The translations under genes and the position numbers were made by a program. The notes beneath the pieces are model-generated. The model ran no database searches and was not told where the DNA came from. It saw only the letters and a list, made by a program, of their open reading frames with translations. DNA of 64,000 nt from positions 67,616,302 to 67,680,301 of the forward strand of contig NC_080175.1 of the NCBI RefSeq assembly GCF_950295315.1. Reading direction: 5' to 3'. Shown in pieces: positions 35,050 to 46,233 of this stretch (positions within the stretch are counted from its first letter, which is position 1; every line of letters starts with the position of its first letter). This stretch comes from Erinaceus europaeus. Lineage: Eukaryota > Chordata > Mammalia > Eulipotyphla > Erinaceidae.

Positions 35050-35130
35050 GTCCTTTAGCCCTCTAAGGATAGAGACTGCATCTGATTCATCTTCGCATCC
35101 TCACAGTGTCTGAAATAGCAGCCTCCCAAG
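35050..35130 (+). mobile_element. L2 3' region remnant
   Basis: CTAAGGATAGAGACTGCATCTGATTC and GCATCCTCACAGTGTC match the GGACAGGGACTGTGTCT..CCCCAGTGCC segment of L2. Confidence 0.5.
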
Positions 35131-35264
35131 TCCAGATGTCCAAGGAGTGTGAAGATAGATTGTATTCAATGTTGACCCAGTTGATTCTTGGGAGTTCATT
35201 AATAAGCCTAGATCTTTATTTGCAAGGCTATATGCTTACTGTCTTTTTACCTCATGGATCTGCT

Positions 35265-35399
35265 TTCTTTATTTCATATGGGACAGAAAGGTACAGAGAA
35301 ACCAGAGCACCATGCCAATCCCAAAGGTGCTAGGGATAGAATCGGGAAGCTCGAGCATGGAAATCCTGCAGTCTATAGGCGGGGCTATTTCCCCCACCA
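35265..35399 (-). mobile_element. Diverged SINE, minus strand
   Basis: GAGAAACCAGAGCACCATGC, GATAGAATCGGGAAGCTCGAG and GGGGCTATTTCCCCCACC, an inverted C/D-type copy. Confidence 0.5.
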
Positions 35400-35414
35400 C
35401 TCAGTATCTTTAAA

Positions 35415-35417
<3 letters not shown>

Positions 35418-35466
<49 letters not shown>
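35418..35466 (+). repeat. (TG)n microsatellite
   Basis: About 24 TG units, the longest dinucleotide run in the window. Confidence 0.95.
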
Positions 35467-35469
<3 letters not shown>

Positions 35470-35561
35470 AAATGTACATAATATAAACCTACACTTTATT
35501 TTATTAATGTTCAAAGCATTTTATTGAGAGAAATAGTGGTTTTGCTTCCACAGCAGTAGTT

Positions 35562-35780
35562 TTTTTTTTTTTTAATGTTTTAAATTTATTTTATTAGATA
35601 GAGACAGAAAGGAATTGAGAGAGGAGGAGGGATAGTGAAGTAAAGAAACAGAAAGACACCTGCAGCCCTGCTTCACTACTTGTGAAGCTTTCTTCCTGCA
35701 AGTAGAGACCAGGGATTTGAACCTGGGTTCTTGCACACTGTAATGTATGCACTTAAGTAGCTGTGCCACCACTTGGCCCC
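35562..35780 (-). mobile_element. SINE family B, minus strand
   Basis: T tract, TTTATTAGATAGAGACAG, CACCTGCAGCCCTGCTTCAC, GCTGTGCCACCACTTGGCCC. Confidence 0.88.
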
Positions 35781-36351
35781 AGAAATACAGCACCAACAAA
35801 AGTCTTCCGCCCTCTTCCTGTACTGGCTCTCCAGTTCTCCTCCCAACCCTCTACTACCTCCCTCCAAAAGTCCTTGGATCTGCTGCAACAGAACACAGCT
35901 AGTCTAATTTTTATTTGCTCTTAATCCTTTCTACTCTTCAGTACTTGGAAACCACAAATAACAGAAGCATACAGTATTTGATTTCTCTTTCTTTAAGACT
36001 ACTGTTTTAAGTAGTTGGCATTAATATATCCACAGTGTTGTGCACTCACTTTAGTTCTAAACTATTTTCTTTGACCATCAAAGGAGACTACACTCATTAT
36101 GCATTTGTCCCAAATCCTTCTTTCTCGTCAATTCTTGGAAACCACAACTAAACAGAAGCATGCAATATATGATCTTTGTGTCTGCTTTAAGGCTCATCCA
36201 CATTGTAGCACATTACTATTAGTGCTTTATTTCTCTCTATAGGAGAGTGATATCCCATTGTTTATAGTAGTCACCATTTTATTTACTCTTTTGTCTTCAA
36301 GTGGATATTTTGAAAGCTTTAGTCTTTTGATTGTTGTAAGGAATGCTGTGG

Positions 36352-36353
<2 letters not shown>

Positions 36354-36386
<33 letters not shown>
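36354..36386 (+). repeat. (GT)n microsatellite
   Basis: About 16 GT units inside the antisense L1. Confidence 0.95.
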
Positions 36387-36387
<1 letters not shown>

Positions 36388-36685
36388 TTGTTAAAGTAAC
36401 TGTTTATAGTTCTTCTAGTTTCAACCCACTTCTACTAAATAGATCATGTGGCAACTTTATATTTAATCTTTGGAAGATCTGCAACATTACAGTTCCTGTG
36501 CTGTGTAACATTCCTATCAGCAATTTACAGGGGCTCCAGTTTCTTCACATATTTGCCAATACTTAGTTTGGTTCCCCCCGCCAGCACCGCTGCCCCCTTG
36601 AGAATGGCCATTTTACCGGAAATGAAGGAGGTCTTCGTTTGATTTTAATTTGCATTTCTTCAGTGACTAATGACTCAAGCATCTT

Positions 36686-36687
36686 TC

Positions 36688-36726
<39 letters not shown>

Positions 36727-37055
36727 GCCTCCAGAGTTATTGCTGGGGCACAGTGCCTGCACCATGAATCCACAGCTCCTGGAGGCCATTTTTTTCCCCT
36801 TTTGTTGCCCATGTTGCTGTAGCCTTGTTGTAGTTATTGTTGTTGTTGTTGATGTCATTTGTTGTTGGATAGGACAGAGAGAAACCGAGAGAGGAGGGGA
36901 AGACAGAGGGGGAGAGAAAGACAGACACGTGCAGACCTGCTTCACCTCCTGTGAAGCGACTCCCCTGCAGGTGGGGACTCAAACTTGGATTCTTACGCAG
37001 GTCCTTGTGCTTTGTGCCACGTGCACTTAACCTGCTGTGCTACCGAACCGACCCC
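36686..37055 (-). mobile_element. SINE family A', minus strand, with (ATT)n tail and 15-bp target-site duplication
   Basis: Inserted in the antisense L1. Exact flanks TGACTCAAGCATCTT (36671-36685, 37056-37070). The tail side has become (ATT)n at 36689-36725. Body complete to the inverse head GTGCACTTAACCTGCTGTGC. Confidence 0.94.
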
Positions 37056-37611
37056 TGACTCAAGCATCTTACATGGTTTTTGGCTCTTGGTCAGTTTTGG
37101 TGAAATGTCTAAGTCCTTTGCCCATTTTAAATTGGGTTGTCTTTTTATTGATCTGTGAGAATTCCTAGCATACAGGTCTCTTTACTACCTATGATAGGTT
37201 GTCTGTTCGCTTTATTAATTTCTTTGATTCACAGAGGTTTCTCCTTTAGATGAAGTCCAGTTTATGTTTTTTTTTTTTGGGGGGGGTCTGTTTTATTTAT
37301 GCTTTTGGTGTCTAAGAATCCAAAAATTCATTGCCAAATGCAACACACAGAATTATATTTTTATTCTTCAAAGAGTTTCATGATTAAACATTTATGTACA
37401 TGTCTGTGGATTAATTTTATATTAACTTATTTGAAAGGGGGCTTAACTGTTTATTGTCCCATCTCAGTTTGAATTGATCAATGTAGTTAAAAAAAAAAGG
37501 GAGGATGTTTGTTATATTTGTACACAGTCTTATAAAGAAGTTTCTAAGCAAAAAGGAATGAATTGTGTTCCTATGTACAGTATTAAGCTTTTTTTTTCTT
37601 TTACTTTTTAA

Positions 37612-37862
37612 AAATTCCATTGCCATCAGGGTTAGTGCTGGGGCTCAGTGCCTGTACAAAGAATCCACATGTCCCAGGGCCATTTCCCCGCTTATATTTG
37701 ATTGGAGAGAGGGGGAGAATGAGAGAGAGATACCTGCAGCCTTGCTTCACTGCTTATGAAACACCCCCACCCCTGCTTCCAAAATGGGGATGGGGACTTT
37801 AAACCTGGATCCTTGAGCATGGTGATATGTGAGCTCAAATGGGTGCACCACTGCCCAACCCC
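37612..37862 (-). mobile_element. SINE family A', minus strand, shortened
   Basis: Begins CCATCAGGGTTAGTGCTGGG; the body between GCCATTTCCCC and GAGAGAGGGGGAGAATG is deleted. Confidence 0.8.
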
Positions 37863-38080
37863 TGTTTCATATTTCTGTTTGTATATCACCTCAGATTATG
37901 TTCCAACTTAATTTTGTCTGTTCGGGACCTTTAGCAATTCATATGAATTTGAGAATTGATTTCTATTCTCCAAAAGGCTATTAAAATTTTGCTAGAAAGC
38001 ACCTTGACTTTGAAGATTGATTTTAGTAGCATTGCCACCTTAATGTTAAATATTCCAGCTCACATCTCTTAATTGTTCTT

Positions 38081-38250
38081 TTTTATATATAATGTTACTT
38101 TTATTTTAAGATTTTATTTATTTATTAATGAGAAATATAGGAGAGAGATAAAGAACCAGACATGACTGGTACTTGTGCTGCCGGGGACTGAACTAGGAAC
38201 CTCATACTTGAAAGGTCAATGACTTATCCATTATGCCACCTCCCAGACCA
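38081..38250 (-). mobile_element. SINE family C, minus strand, with target-site duplication
   Basis: TTTATTTATTAATGAGAAATA to CCATTATGCCACCTCCCAGA. Flanks CTCTTAATTGTTCTT / CTCTTAATTGGTCTT differ at one base. Confidence 0.9.
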
Positions 38251-38873
38251 CTCTTAATTGGTCTTATCTTTATTTAGGTCTTTAATTTATTTCAACAATG
38301 CTTTTTTTTTTTTTTTTTTTAGTTTAAATATACAAGTCTGTTACCACCCTTGTTAAGTTTATTCTTAGGTATTTTTATCTTTTGGATGCTACTTTTAAAG
38401 GAATTGTTTTCTCAATTTCCTTTTCAGATTGTTCATTGCAGTTACATAGAAATCCAGTTAATTTTGTGCAAAATTGCCAAATTCATTTATTCTAGGTGTG
38501 TATACGTGATCTTAGGAATTTTCTATATATGGGATTGCCTTATCTGTTAATAGTTTTGCTTCTTCCTTTCCTTCTTTTTCTATTTTTCTCACAGTTCTTC
38601 TGGCTAGAATTTCCAGTCCAGTGTTAAATATTGTAATCCAAAGGGGGCATCTTTATTTTATTGCCAGCATTTGGAGAAAACCTTCAGTCTTTAGTCACTG
38701 AGTATGATGCCACTTATTTTTTGGCCCACTGAGTCACAGATCTATACTACCTGAGAAATTATCAGACACTAACTGTTAGGAAAGATCTGATTCTGAAGGA
38801 GGTAAAATTGAGCTATCTGAATTTTATGAAGTCCTCCAGTGGTTCTGATGGACAATCATATGTTTAAAATCTT

Positions 38874-39043
38874 CTTTAAAAATCTTTTTTTTAATTTTAT
38901 TTTAATATATAGAGAGAAATACAGAGAAAGATCAGAGCACTGCTGAGTCCTGGCTTACCGTAGTTCTGGTGATTGAACCTGAGACTTCAAAGCCTCAGGC
39001 ATGAAAGTCTTTTGTGTGACCATTAGACTTCTCCCCAGACCTA
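38874..39043 (-). mobile_element. SINE family D, minus strand, with 14-bp target-site duplication
   Basis: Exact flanks ATGTTTAAAATCTT (38860-38873, 39044-39057). Inverse D body TGATTGAACCTGAGACTTCA, GCATGAAAGTCTTTTGTG. Confidence 0.9.
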
Positions 39044-39691
39044 ATGTTTAAAATCTTTGCAGTAGATTTTAAGCTTCTGTGTGCTTAGGAATTGTACTTT
39101 GTTATCTTCGGATTCTCTTTCTCATATTAATTAATGTTGATGTCAAGGTGTCTGAGAATGCTACACAATTTCTTATCTTGTCTGCACATCTTTACCGTAA
39201 ATAGTTGCAAATTATTAGATATTCATAGACTTCAGAATCCATTTTGCTTGGCAAACAGCACAAGTGCAATTTTATTTAGAGCATTTATGCTGATAAATAA
39301 TATTCATCTGGATTATCTTATTACTGAAGGCCTTATTCTTTCTCCTACTTCTGCAGCAGACACTTATCTTTTGACTATTTAGAAAGACTAGCATTCCACT
39401 TTTAGTGCACTTATTAAATTTTAGCATATCATTTTACCTTTGCTTTACATTTCTCACTAGCTTTCCTTTTTCTAGCTATGTTGTGACCTCAGCCCCTTTA
39501 AGTCCTCTTTGACTAGGTTAGCATTTAAATTGATAAGATGGCACATCACCTATAGCTGCCACGGGCTATTGCTGGAGATATTCATATGGACACACAAATG
39601 TATGGACAGTAAAAAAAATTCTACTTATTTTCTACTTAATTTACTTGCTGGTGAATAAGCTTATAAAAACTATTTGAAAATCTCCAAAATA

Positions 39692-39812
39692 AGGGCTGGG
39701 GAGACAGGATAGTCACTTACACAACAGCCATTTATGCCTTAGGTTTGGGGTCCCCAGTTCAATCCCTGCTCTGTCATTAGCCAGAGCTGAGCAGGGCTCT
39801 TGGTCCATAAGG
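39692..39812 (+). mobile_element. SINE family D
   Basis: GGGCTGGGGAGACAGGATAG, CCAGTTCAATCCCTGCTCT, AGCCAGAGCTGAGCAGGGCT. Confidence 0.8.
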
Positions 39813-39879
39813 TAGAATGTTCACAATATATAGTTATTTATGATCTGGCCTATTTCTAAAGCTGCATTGGTTTCTTTTT

Positions 39880-40025
39880 ATTATTCATTTGCTTCTTTTT
39901 ATATCAGAAAGGGGAGGTCAGAGCAAGGCCTCACTCTGGCACGTAGTGGTCCCCCAGCCTGGATTGAACCTGGGTCCCCAGGCTCACAGGTTCTGTGCCC
40001 TAGCTTGCTGAGCTACCTCTGAGGC
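39880..40025 (-). mobile_element. tRNA-derived SINE, minus strand
   Basis: GGATTGAACCTGGGTCCCCAG and CTAGCTTGCTGAGCTACCTC are an inverted B box and A box region. Confidence 0.6.
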
Positions 40026-40288
40026 CACTAAGTTTGTTTTCAATGATCGTTTAGACCCCAGACTCCCACTTTCTACCCGTTTCAGATTGGTAAACCTCAT
40101 ATGTGCATTCACACTGAGTCCACTGAATTAGGTAGCCATTCTTTGCAGAATGGGGGACTATACTGAGTTATCTAGACAAGCCAGCTCAGGTGAGGAGGAG
40201 TGGGGCCTGGTGGTGGGTAGCACAGTGTGAGGCTTAACACCTCCCCCACAGCCTTCAGGGCTGGGTTGAGTTTCACAGAATTTTTTTT

Positions 40289-40289
40289 C

Positions 40290-40338
<49 letters not shown>

Positions 40339-40369
40339 TTCTTCTTCTTTTTTTTTTTTTTTTTTTTTG
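40289..40369 (+). repeat. (TTTC)n-(TTC)n-T tract
   Basis: Pyrimidine microsatellite grading into poly(T). Confidence 0.95.
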
Positions 40370-40829
40370 TCCTTCACATAAAAAGTTGCTGGATTTCTTT
40401 AGTCTTTTTGATGTGGGAATAAAGTTCTAAGATCTTTGCTATTATTTGGAAAATGTAGCTGCTCTCCCCAACCTTCCTCATTGAGACTTTGCTGTTAGTA
40501 AATGAGCCAACCTTTCATTCCCATGCTTGCCGCCTTCTAGTAGGCTGGGCCCTGCGCTGGCTGGCACTGCAGTTCATTTCTTCACTGAGGCTGAGCCAGC
40601 CACAGTTCTCATTTGCCTTTCACATCTTGGTGAATCAGAAAAGGACATTCTTGACTGCTGAAGTCACTGCCTCAGGCCTGAAATTGATGAATCTCCCAAG
40701 GCTTTTCTTTTCCTTAATCAAGTTACTTGATTCAGCAGATATTCTAGTTTCATTTCTAAAATGTGCATGTGACTTTTTTTTTTTTAATAGCTCTCTGGGG
40801 GGAGTGTCCATGTGATCTCTAACTGGTCT

Positions 40830-41940
40830 TATTGTTTCTCAGAAGAAACTTCCTATTTTGGAAATGGCTGTTTGTATGTGTCCCCCCTTTTATAGATTGA
40901 TTTTTTCCATTCATAAAGATTTGTAATGTAACTGTATATAACAAATACTGAATTAAAGGTGTCCCAGGTAAAGAGGTTCCCCCCACCCCCCTGAAATGTT
41001 AAAGTTCCTAAAATAGTGAGAGAGGGAAGTGTATTTGTTTAGCAAGAATGTGTCCCACCATCTACATAGCCAGCTCTGATGGTCTGACCAAGAAGGGAAC
41101 CATCTTCCAGTGTATTTTAAGGGCTGTGGCCATCATCTTGTATATCATGAGGCTCTTGATTAAAATACCCAGTGGAACCTTAGCAGTCCGAGTGGCTTAG
41201 GAAGAGCAGTGTGTCTCATCCAGGGAGAGAGTGATAGAATTTCAGGAAGCTGAGCAGAGGCCCTGAGGAGATGGTTGTTTAGAGAGACAATAGCTTTTCT
41301 CACTGTGGACAGGATTTTATTTTGTTAGCTTTGAAACTTCTGAATGCCTGTGGGCACAGTGGTTTGCTTCAGAATGGAGGGGGAAGGAAAGAGTCAGAGT
41401 TCCAAGGCACAGTTAAGTCAGCAGCCATTACTATAGATTTCATAATGCCCTCTGAAAGGGGGAGGATGTCAGTGACAAGAGGAAGGGGGTTGAAGACTGT
41501 TAAAGTCATTTAGCAACTTTTAAAATCATGGCCCGGAAGAAAACATGTTCTGGCTATAAATCACTTAAACGTTCCCTGCCTTCTTCAAAGCATTTTATAC
41601 AAATGACTTTAACAGTTTTGGGGATCATGCCAGGGGTTAAGAGATTGTTTGCCTGGTATACACTGTGGTGACTGTGAGGCCATACTTTACCGAGGTGGCA
41701 GCCTTTCTCTTCACACTCTGAAATGCTTGTGCGCTTCTTGATTTAATGTGTTACAGGGACAGATACTAATAAAAGAAAAAGTAGTACGTCAGGTGTAATT
41801 GTAACAGAAGCATGGAACAAAAAGCTATAAATATAGTTTTATAAGACACTGTAAAGGTTGCTGACACTTTGATGAATGATCCTTGTGTCATTCTCTACTT
41901 TAAGCGCTTATCACTCTATTCTTGGATTTAAGTTTTAAAC
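40830..41940. other. Intron with no recognised feature
   Basis: No repeat, exon signal or RNA gene that I can support. Confidence 0.5.
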
Positions 41941-41944
41941 TCAT

Positions 41945-42065
41945 CCATATAAAGTAGGAATTTTTATTCTCGTAACTATTGAGAACTGAAGCTCAGAATG
42001 ACTAAGTTATTTAAGGTCAGATGGCTGGCAGGAATGGTGAGCTGGGCACATGAAGCCAGTTAGCA
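41945..42065 (-). mobile_element. MIR SINE, minus strand
   Basis: GAGAACTGAAGCTCAGAATG, ACTAAGTTATTTAAGGTCAG and ATGGCTGGCAGGAATGGTGA follow inverted MIR (GAGGAAACTGAGGC..TAAGTAACTTGCCCAAGGTCA). Confidence 0.75.
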
Positions 42066-42279
42066 GCCACACATACTTATAGTGCCTGCTAGTGGAGGCC
42101 AGTGCTTTGACTGTTGGGACAGACAGACAGTGTTCAGACTCAGATATAGTTGTCAGTGATGTGCTTTAGTGAATCAATTCAAATAAAAATATTGTGTGAA
42201 TACATAAGTGTCTTAAAACTATGGTAAAGATGCTAAAGCTGACCAGAAAGATGAATGTGGAGTGGGTTTGAAGGTGCTT

Positions 42280-42475
42280 TGGGGGCGGGCGGAGGTTCAC
42301 CCAGTTCATCACACGTGTTACCATGTGCAAGGACCTGAGTTCAAGCCCCCAGCCCCCAACTACAGAGGGGAAACTTCACCAGAGGTCAGACAGTGTTGCA
42401 ATAGTCTTTCTTTGTCTCTCTCTCTAGCCCCTCGTCCCCAAATTTTCTGTCATATCAAACTAAAATAAAATTATT
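42280..42475 (+). mobile_element. SINE family B, diverged
   Basis: GTGCAAGGACCTGAGTTCAAG, AACTACAGAGGGGAAACTTC and an AAATAAAATTATTTT tail. Confidence 0.7.
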
Positions 42476-42550
42476 TTCTTTATAAGAGACCGTGCTTTCA
42501 GTGACTGATGGATGTAGTCCTATAAATCATCCTTAAAAATACAATGAATT

Positions 42551-42850
42551 TGGGAGTCTGGCAGTAGTGCAGCAAGTTAAGTGCACATGGCGCAAAGTGC
42601 AAGGACCGGCATAAGAATCCTGGTTTGAGCCCCCAGCTCCCTACCTGCAGGGGGGTCGCTTCACAAGTGGTGAAGCAGATCTGCAGTTGTCTCTTTCTCT
42701 CCGCGCCCCCCCCCCCATATTCCCCTCCTGTCTCCATTTCTCTCTGTCCTGTCCAACAATGATGACGACAACAACAACAGCAACAATAATAAAGCAATAA
42801 AGGCAACAAAAAGGGAATAAATAAATTAATATTTTAAAAAGTAATAAAAT
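42551..42850 (+). mobile_element. SINE family A with imperfect target-site duplication
   Basis: GGGAGTCTGGCAGTAGTGCAG to AAAGGCAACAAAAAGGG and AAATAAATTAAT. AAAATACAATGAA before and AAAATACAGTGAA after. Confidence 0.9.
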
Positions 42851-43602
42851 AAAAATACAGTGAAGTTATGTAATTTCAGTGCCTGGCTGAGTCTGTGAAG
42901 TTGCATTAAACTCTAGACATAGAGAACATGACTTCGATGGTAGCGCACCCCCCCCCCCCAACCCCAGCTCTTATCCCCTCCCCTGTCTCCACCCATAACA
43001 GGCCTGTTGATGTGCTTCCCAACTTGTGCAGTAGCTCTAGCACAGACTTGTACTGTGAGCTGAAAAACACATTATGTTTATGCTCAGGTGTGACCCTGGC
43101 TGGCATGCTTGATCCCCCTTTGCTAAGGAAAGCGCTGTGTTTTTCTCCCAGCCAAGCAGTTTTCATTGCCGGGAGCATAACACATTAGCAAAGAGCAAAT
43201 AAACAGCACAAGGTCTTTGGAGCCAGGAAGTCGCATCTCAGATCAGAAACACATCATTAGGTTAACATTTGGGAGGTAGACTGTGACCCACGGTGGAGTA
43301 CCCACCAGACTGGAACCAGCCACAGTCTCTGCACTTCTGGAGAAACAGTTTGACCATAGGATCTTTGGAAAGCCATCAGAAATTGATTTTGATATTAGGA
43401 CAATCAGTTTCTTCGGAATTAAATCTTGACTCAAAGTAAGTCTTAGGTAACAGCTTTGATTTCCTTGCCATTTTTCCTTAGGCATGTAGTTCAACATTCA
43501 TTGAATTTAAGATTTTGAAACTAACCTTTTGTTAATCAGAGATATACTGGTGAAATCATGCAAGTAATTTTGACATAGCTATTCTTGAAAGTGTCTATAT
43601 TA

Positions 43603-44035
43603 GGGGCTCGGTGGTGCCACAGGAAGTGTTACCATATACAAGGACCTGGGTTCAAGCCCCTGGCTCTCCACCTGCAGTAGGGAAGCTTAATGAGTAGTAA
43701 AGCAGTACTGCAGGTGTCTGTGTCTCTCCTTTTTTTTTTTCTTCAATTTTAAAAATTATCTTTATTTATTGGATAGAGACAGCTAGAAATCAAGAGGGAA
43801 GGAGATGATAGAGAGAGAGAGAGATACAGACAGACAGCTACAACACTGCTTCACCACTAGCAAAGCTTTCCCCCTGCAGGTGGGACTGGGGGACTGGAAT
43901 CTGGGTCCCTTGCACATTGTAACATGTGCACTCAACCAGGTGCTGCGCCACCACCTGGCCGATCTCTCACTCTCTATTTCTCCTTTCCCACTCAATTTAT
44001 TTCTGTCTCTAGCCAATAAAATAAATTTAAATGTT
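43603..44035 (+). mobile_element. SINE family B, split by a nested insertion
   Basis: Head part 43603-43729 (GGGGCTCGGTGGTGCCACAG, GGACCTGGGTTCAAGCCCC), resumed at 43961 with ATCTCTCACTCTCTATTTC to CCAATAAAATAAATTTAAA. Confidence 0.85.
43730..43960 (-). mobile_element. SINE family B, minus strand, nested in the copy at 43603
   Basis: T tract, TTATTTATTGGATAGAGACAG to CGCCACCACCTGGCC; inserted in opposite orientation into the pyrimidine stretch of its host. Confidence 0.9.
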
Positions 44036-44090
44036 AAATTAAAATTTATTTAAAATTAAATTTAAAAAAGTTTAAAGTGCCTATTTTTTT

Positions 44091-44640
44091 ATTTTTTAAA
44101 TTTTTTATTTAAGAAAGGATTAACAAACAAAACCATAGGGTAGGAGGGGTACAACTCCACACAATTCCCACCACCCAATCTCCATATCCCACCCCCTCCC
44201 CTGATAGCTTTCCCATTCTCTAGCCCTCTGGGAGCATGGACCCAGGGTCATTGAGGGTTGCAGAAGGTAGAAGGTCTGGCTTCTGTAATTGCTTCCCCGC
44301 TGAACATGGGCGTTGACTGGTCGGTCCATACTCCCAGTCTGCCTCTCTCTTTCCCTAGTAAGGTGTGTCTCTGGGGAAGCTGAGCTCCAGGACACATTGG
44401 TGGGGTCTTCAATCCAGGGAAGCCTGACCAGCATCCTGGTGGCATCTGGAACCTGGTGATTGAAAAGAGAGTTAACATACGAAGCCAAACAAATTGTTGA
44501 GCAATCATGGATCCCAAGCTTGCCTATTTTAAAAGATGGGGGGGTCAGTCCGTCCACTCCCGCCTTATAATTAAAGGACCATATTAAATTCACTTGGTTT
44601 GAAGAACTTGCAATGTCTTTTGTCTACTTCAAGTTGAAGG
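44091..44640 (-). mobile_element. L1 3' region, minus strand
   Basis: Read on its own strand: TCCCAGAGGGCTAGAGAATGG, AAAGCTATCAGGGGAGGGG, GGGTGGTGGGAATTGTGTGG, AGTTGTACCCCTCCTACCC and a T/A-rich tail. The same modules occur on + at 55815-55990. A 157-codon open frame runs through it (44593 to 44120, minus). Confidence 0.65.
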
Positions 44641-44664
44641 CATGATATGTTAACTTATTGAAGC

Positions 44665-44803
44665 TTTTAAAAAAAAATCCTCTTAACCTTGGTTAAGCTC
44701 AGCTCTGACTGATGGTGGTGAGTGGGATTGAACCTGGGATGATGTAGGAGCCTCATGCTTGAAAGTCTTTCTTACAGAACTATCATGCTGTCTCCCTAGT
44801 GAT
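44665..44803 (-). mobile_element. SINE family D, minus strand
   Basis: GCTCAGCTCTGACTGATGGTG, GGATTGAACCTGGGATGAT, TCATGCTTGAAAGTCTTTC, CATGCTGTCTCCC. Confidence 0.75.
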
Positions 44804-44842
44804 TATTAAAAACAGTCATCTAATTAAAAATTACAAACCCAG

Positions 44843-45122
44843 GGAGTCAGGCAAGTACACACAGCGGGTTAAGTGCATGTGGCGCAAAGCACAAGGACCA
44901 GCTTAAGGATCCTGGTTCGAGCCCCCAGTCCCCACCTGCAGGGGAGTCGCTTCACAGGCAGTGAAGCAGGTCTGCAGGTGTCTATCTTTCACTCCCCCTC
45001 TCTGTCTTCCCCTCCTCTCTCCATTTCTCTCTGTCCTATCCAACAATGACGACATTAGTAATAACTACAACAATAAAACAACAAGGACAACAAAAGGGAA
45101 TAAATAAATATAAAAAATAAAA
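44843..45122 (+). mobile_element. SINE family A
   Basis: Follows ACAAACCCAG, which recurs after the tail at 45127. Complete from GGAGTCAGGCAAGTACACAC to GACAACAAAAGGGAATAAAT. Confidence 0.92.
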
Positions 45123-45530
45123 AGTCACAAACCCAGAATCTATAGAGATTTTTTAAAAGAGGAAACTAATTTTTAAATTAATTTGTCTGAGCGTTTGTTA
45201 GTAATACACTATTTTTCTGAAGGAGAAGAATTCTGTTCCACCCTGTTAGATCACTCTTTAACAGATTTGGTTTATGTAACTCCAGGCTTTGAGAATCATT
45301 AAATATTTATAAAGAAGCTCATGGTTTTGTTTTGATTGTCTATTCTTGACTTCTACAGCTGCAGGATTCCTTTTCACCCATAATTTTGAGTCTTAACTTT
45401 ATAGCACGCTATACCAATCATCAAAGAGAAAACAGTGATTAATTCGCTTCCGTTTTGTTTATGCATCACAATTGCCAGAAGTGACTTTCAGTGATGTGTT
45501 TCTTCAACTCTGTAAATCTTCCCTCTGTAG

Positions 45531-45607
45531 GGCCTGCTGAAGTTCCCATGATGTCACCCAATGGATCCATCCCTCCTATCCATGTGCCTCCAGGTTACAT
45601 CTCACAG
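45531..45607 (+). CDS. FNDC3B: FNDC3B coding exon (probably exon 4), internal
   Basis: FNDC3B (also called FAD104) is a membrane-anchored protein with a proline-rich N-terminal region, a series of fibronectin type III domains and a C-terminal transmembrane segment. It is linked to adipocyte and osteoblast differentiation, adhesion and migration. This 77-bp exon carries two bases of a split glycine codon followed by 25 codons, starting PAEVPMMSPN and ending HVPPGYISQ. The paralogue FNDC3A has PAQVPMMSPNGSVPPIY here as I remember it, so the E, I and H residues favour FNDC3B. The acceptor is a pyrimidine-rich tract ending CTCTGTAG; the donor is CAG followed by GTAAGC. It enters in phase 1 and leaves in phase 0, which joins correctly to the exon at 54811. 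Exon number is from memory of the human gene. Confidence 0.95.
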
Positions 45608-45947
45608 GTAAGCCCTTTGGTGGACTTCTCCTTTGCTCTAAGAGACTGTTTTTGAGACTTCAAGGACTTAGTTGAGGATTGATTTCACTAGGCTAGTACT
45701 AGGGCTGCCATCATTTGCTGACTCCTTACTGCACTCCTGAGTCTTGCTGTCAGGCCAGGGCACTGGAAGGAACAGAGCAGAGCAGGGTTGCTGGGCCTCC
45801 ATCAGGCAAGCCAGGGTGCACACTTGACAGCCAACTTGTGAGGCCATCATAGTGACTGCTAACTGAGTGGCTCCCTTCCATCTCTGTCACAAGTTGCTGG
45901 GATGTTGGGGGATGATAGACTTAGTTACTGAGAGTATTTGGTTTTGG

Positions 45948-46233
45948 GGGGCTGGGCAGTAGTGTACTAGGTTAAGCGCACATAGTGCAAAGCACAAGGA
46001 CAAGCTCAAGGATCCCAGTTCAAGTCCCTGGCTCCCCACCTGCCAGGGGGTCACTTCACAAGCAGTGAAATAGGTCTGCAGGTGTCTATCTCTATCTCAC
46101 CCTCCCCTCTCAGTTTCTCTCTGTCCTAGCCAACAACAACAACAACAACAATAATAATGTAAAAAGAAAATGGCCTCTAGGAGCAGTGGATTCATAGTGC
46201 AGGCACCAAGCCCCAGCAATAACCCTGAGTGGG
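45948..46233 (+). mobile_element. SINE family A' with probable target-site duplication
   Basis: GGGCTGGGCAGTAGTGTACT to CCCCAGCAATAACCCTGAG. TATTTGGTTTTGGG just before the SINE and AATTTGGTTTTGGG after the purine tract (46308) suggest the tract belongs to its tail. Confidence 0.88.

Larger units (their letters stand above)
35925..38720 (-). mobile_element. Degraded ancient L1, minus strand (3' UTR and ORF2 region)
   Basis: Antisense L1 landmarks occur in order: GTCCTTTGCCCATTTTAAATTGGG (37110), TTGGTGTCTAAGAATCC and TTCATTGCCAAATGC (37310), TTCATATGAATTTGAGAATTG (37937), AGGAATTGTTTTCTCAATTTCCTTT (38398), TTCTGGCTAGAATTTCCAG (38600). Three SINEs and several microsatellites interrupt it and no ORF survives. 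Two tandem partial copies of the 3' region lie at 35930 and 36120. Confidence 0.8.
1..45530 (+). other. FNDC3B: FNDC3B intron upstream of the first visible exon
   Basis: No coding exon was recognised by reading here, although FNDC3B residues upstream of the exon at 45531 must be encoded 5' of it. I looked for segments resembling the start region and the conserved VILVQVNPGE segment and did not see them, so they probably lie outside the window; a short diverged exon could have been missed. The content is intronic: tRNA-derived SINEs, L1 3' ends, MIR/L2 remnants and microsatellites, listed separately. Stretches between those entries show nothing I can name. Confidence 0.8.

Noticed and set aside
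1..45530. Search for the preceding FNDC3B exons
   Set aside because: No segment with the expected translation and splice sites was found by eye; a profile search of the translated window would settle it.
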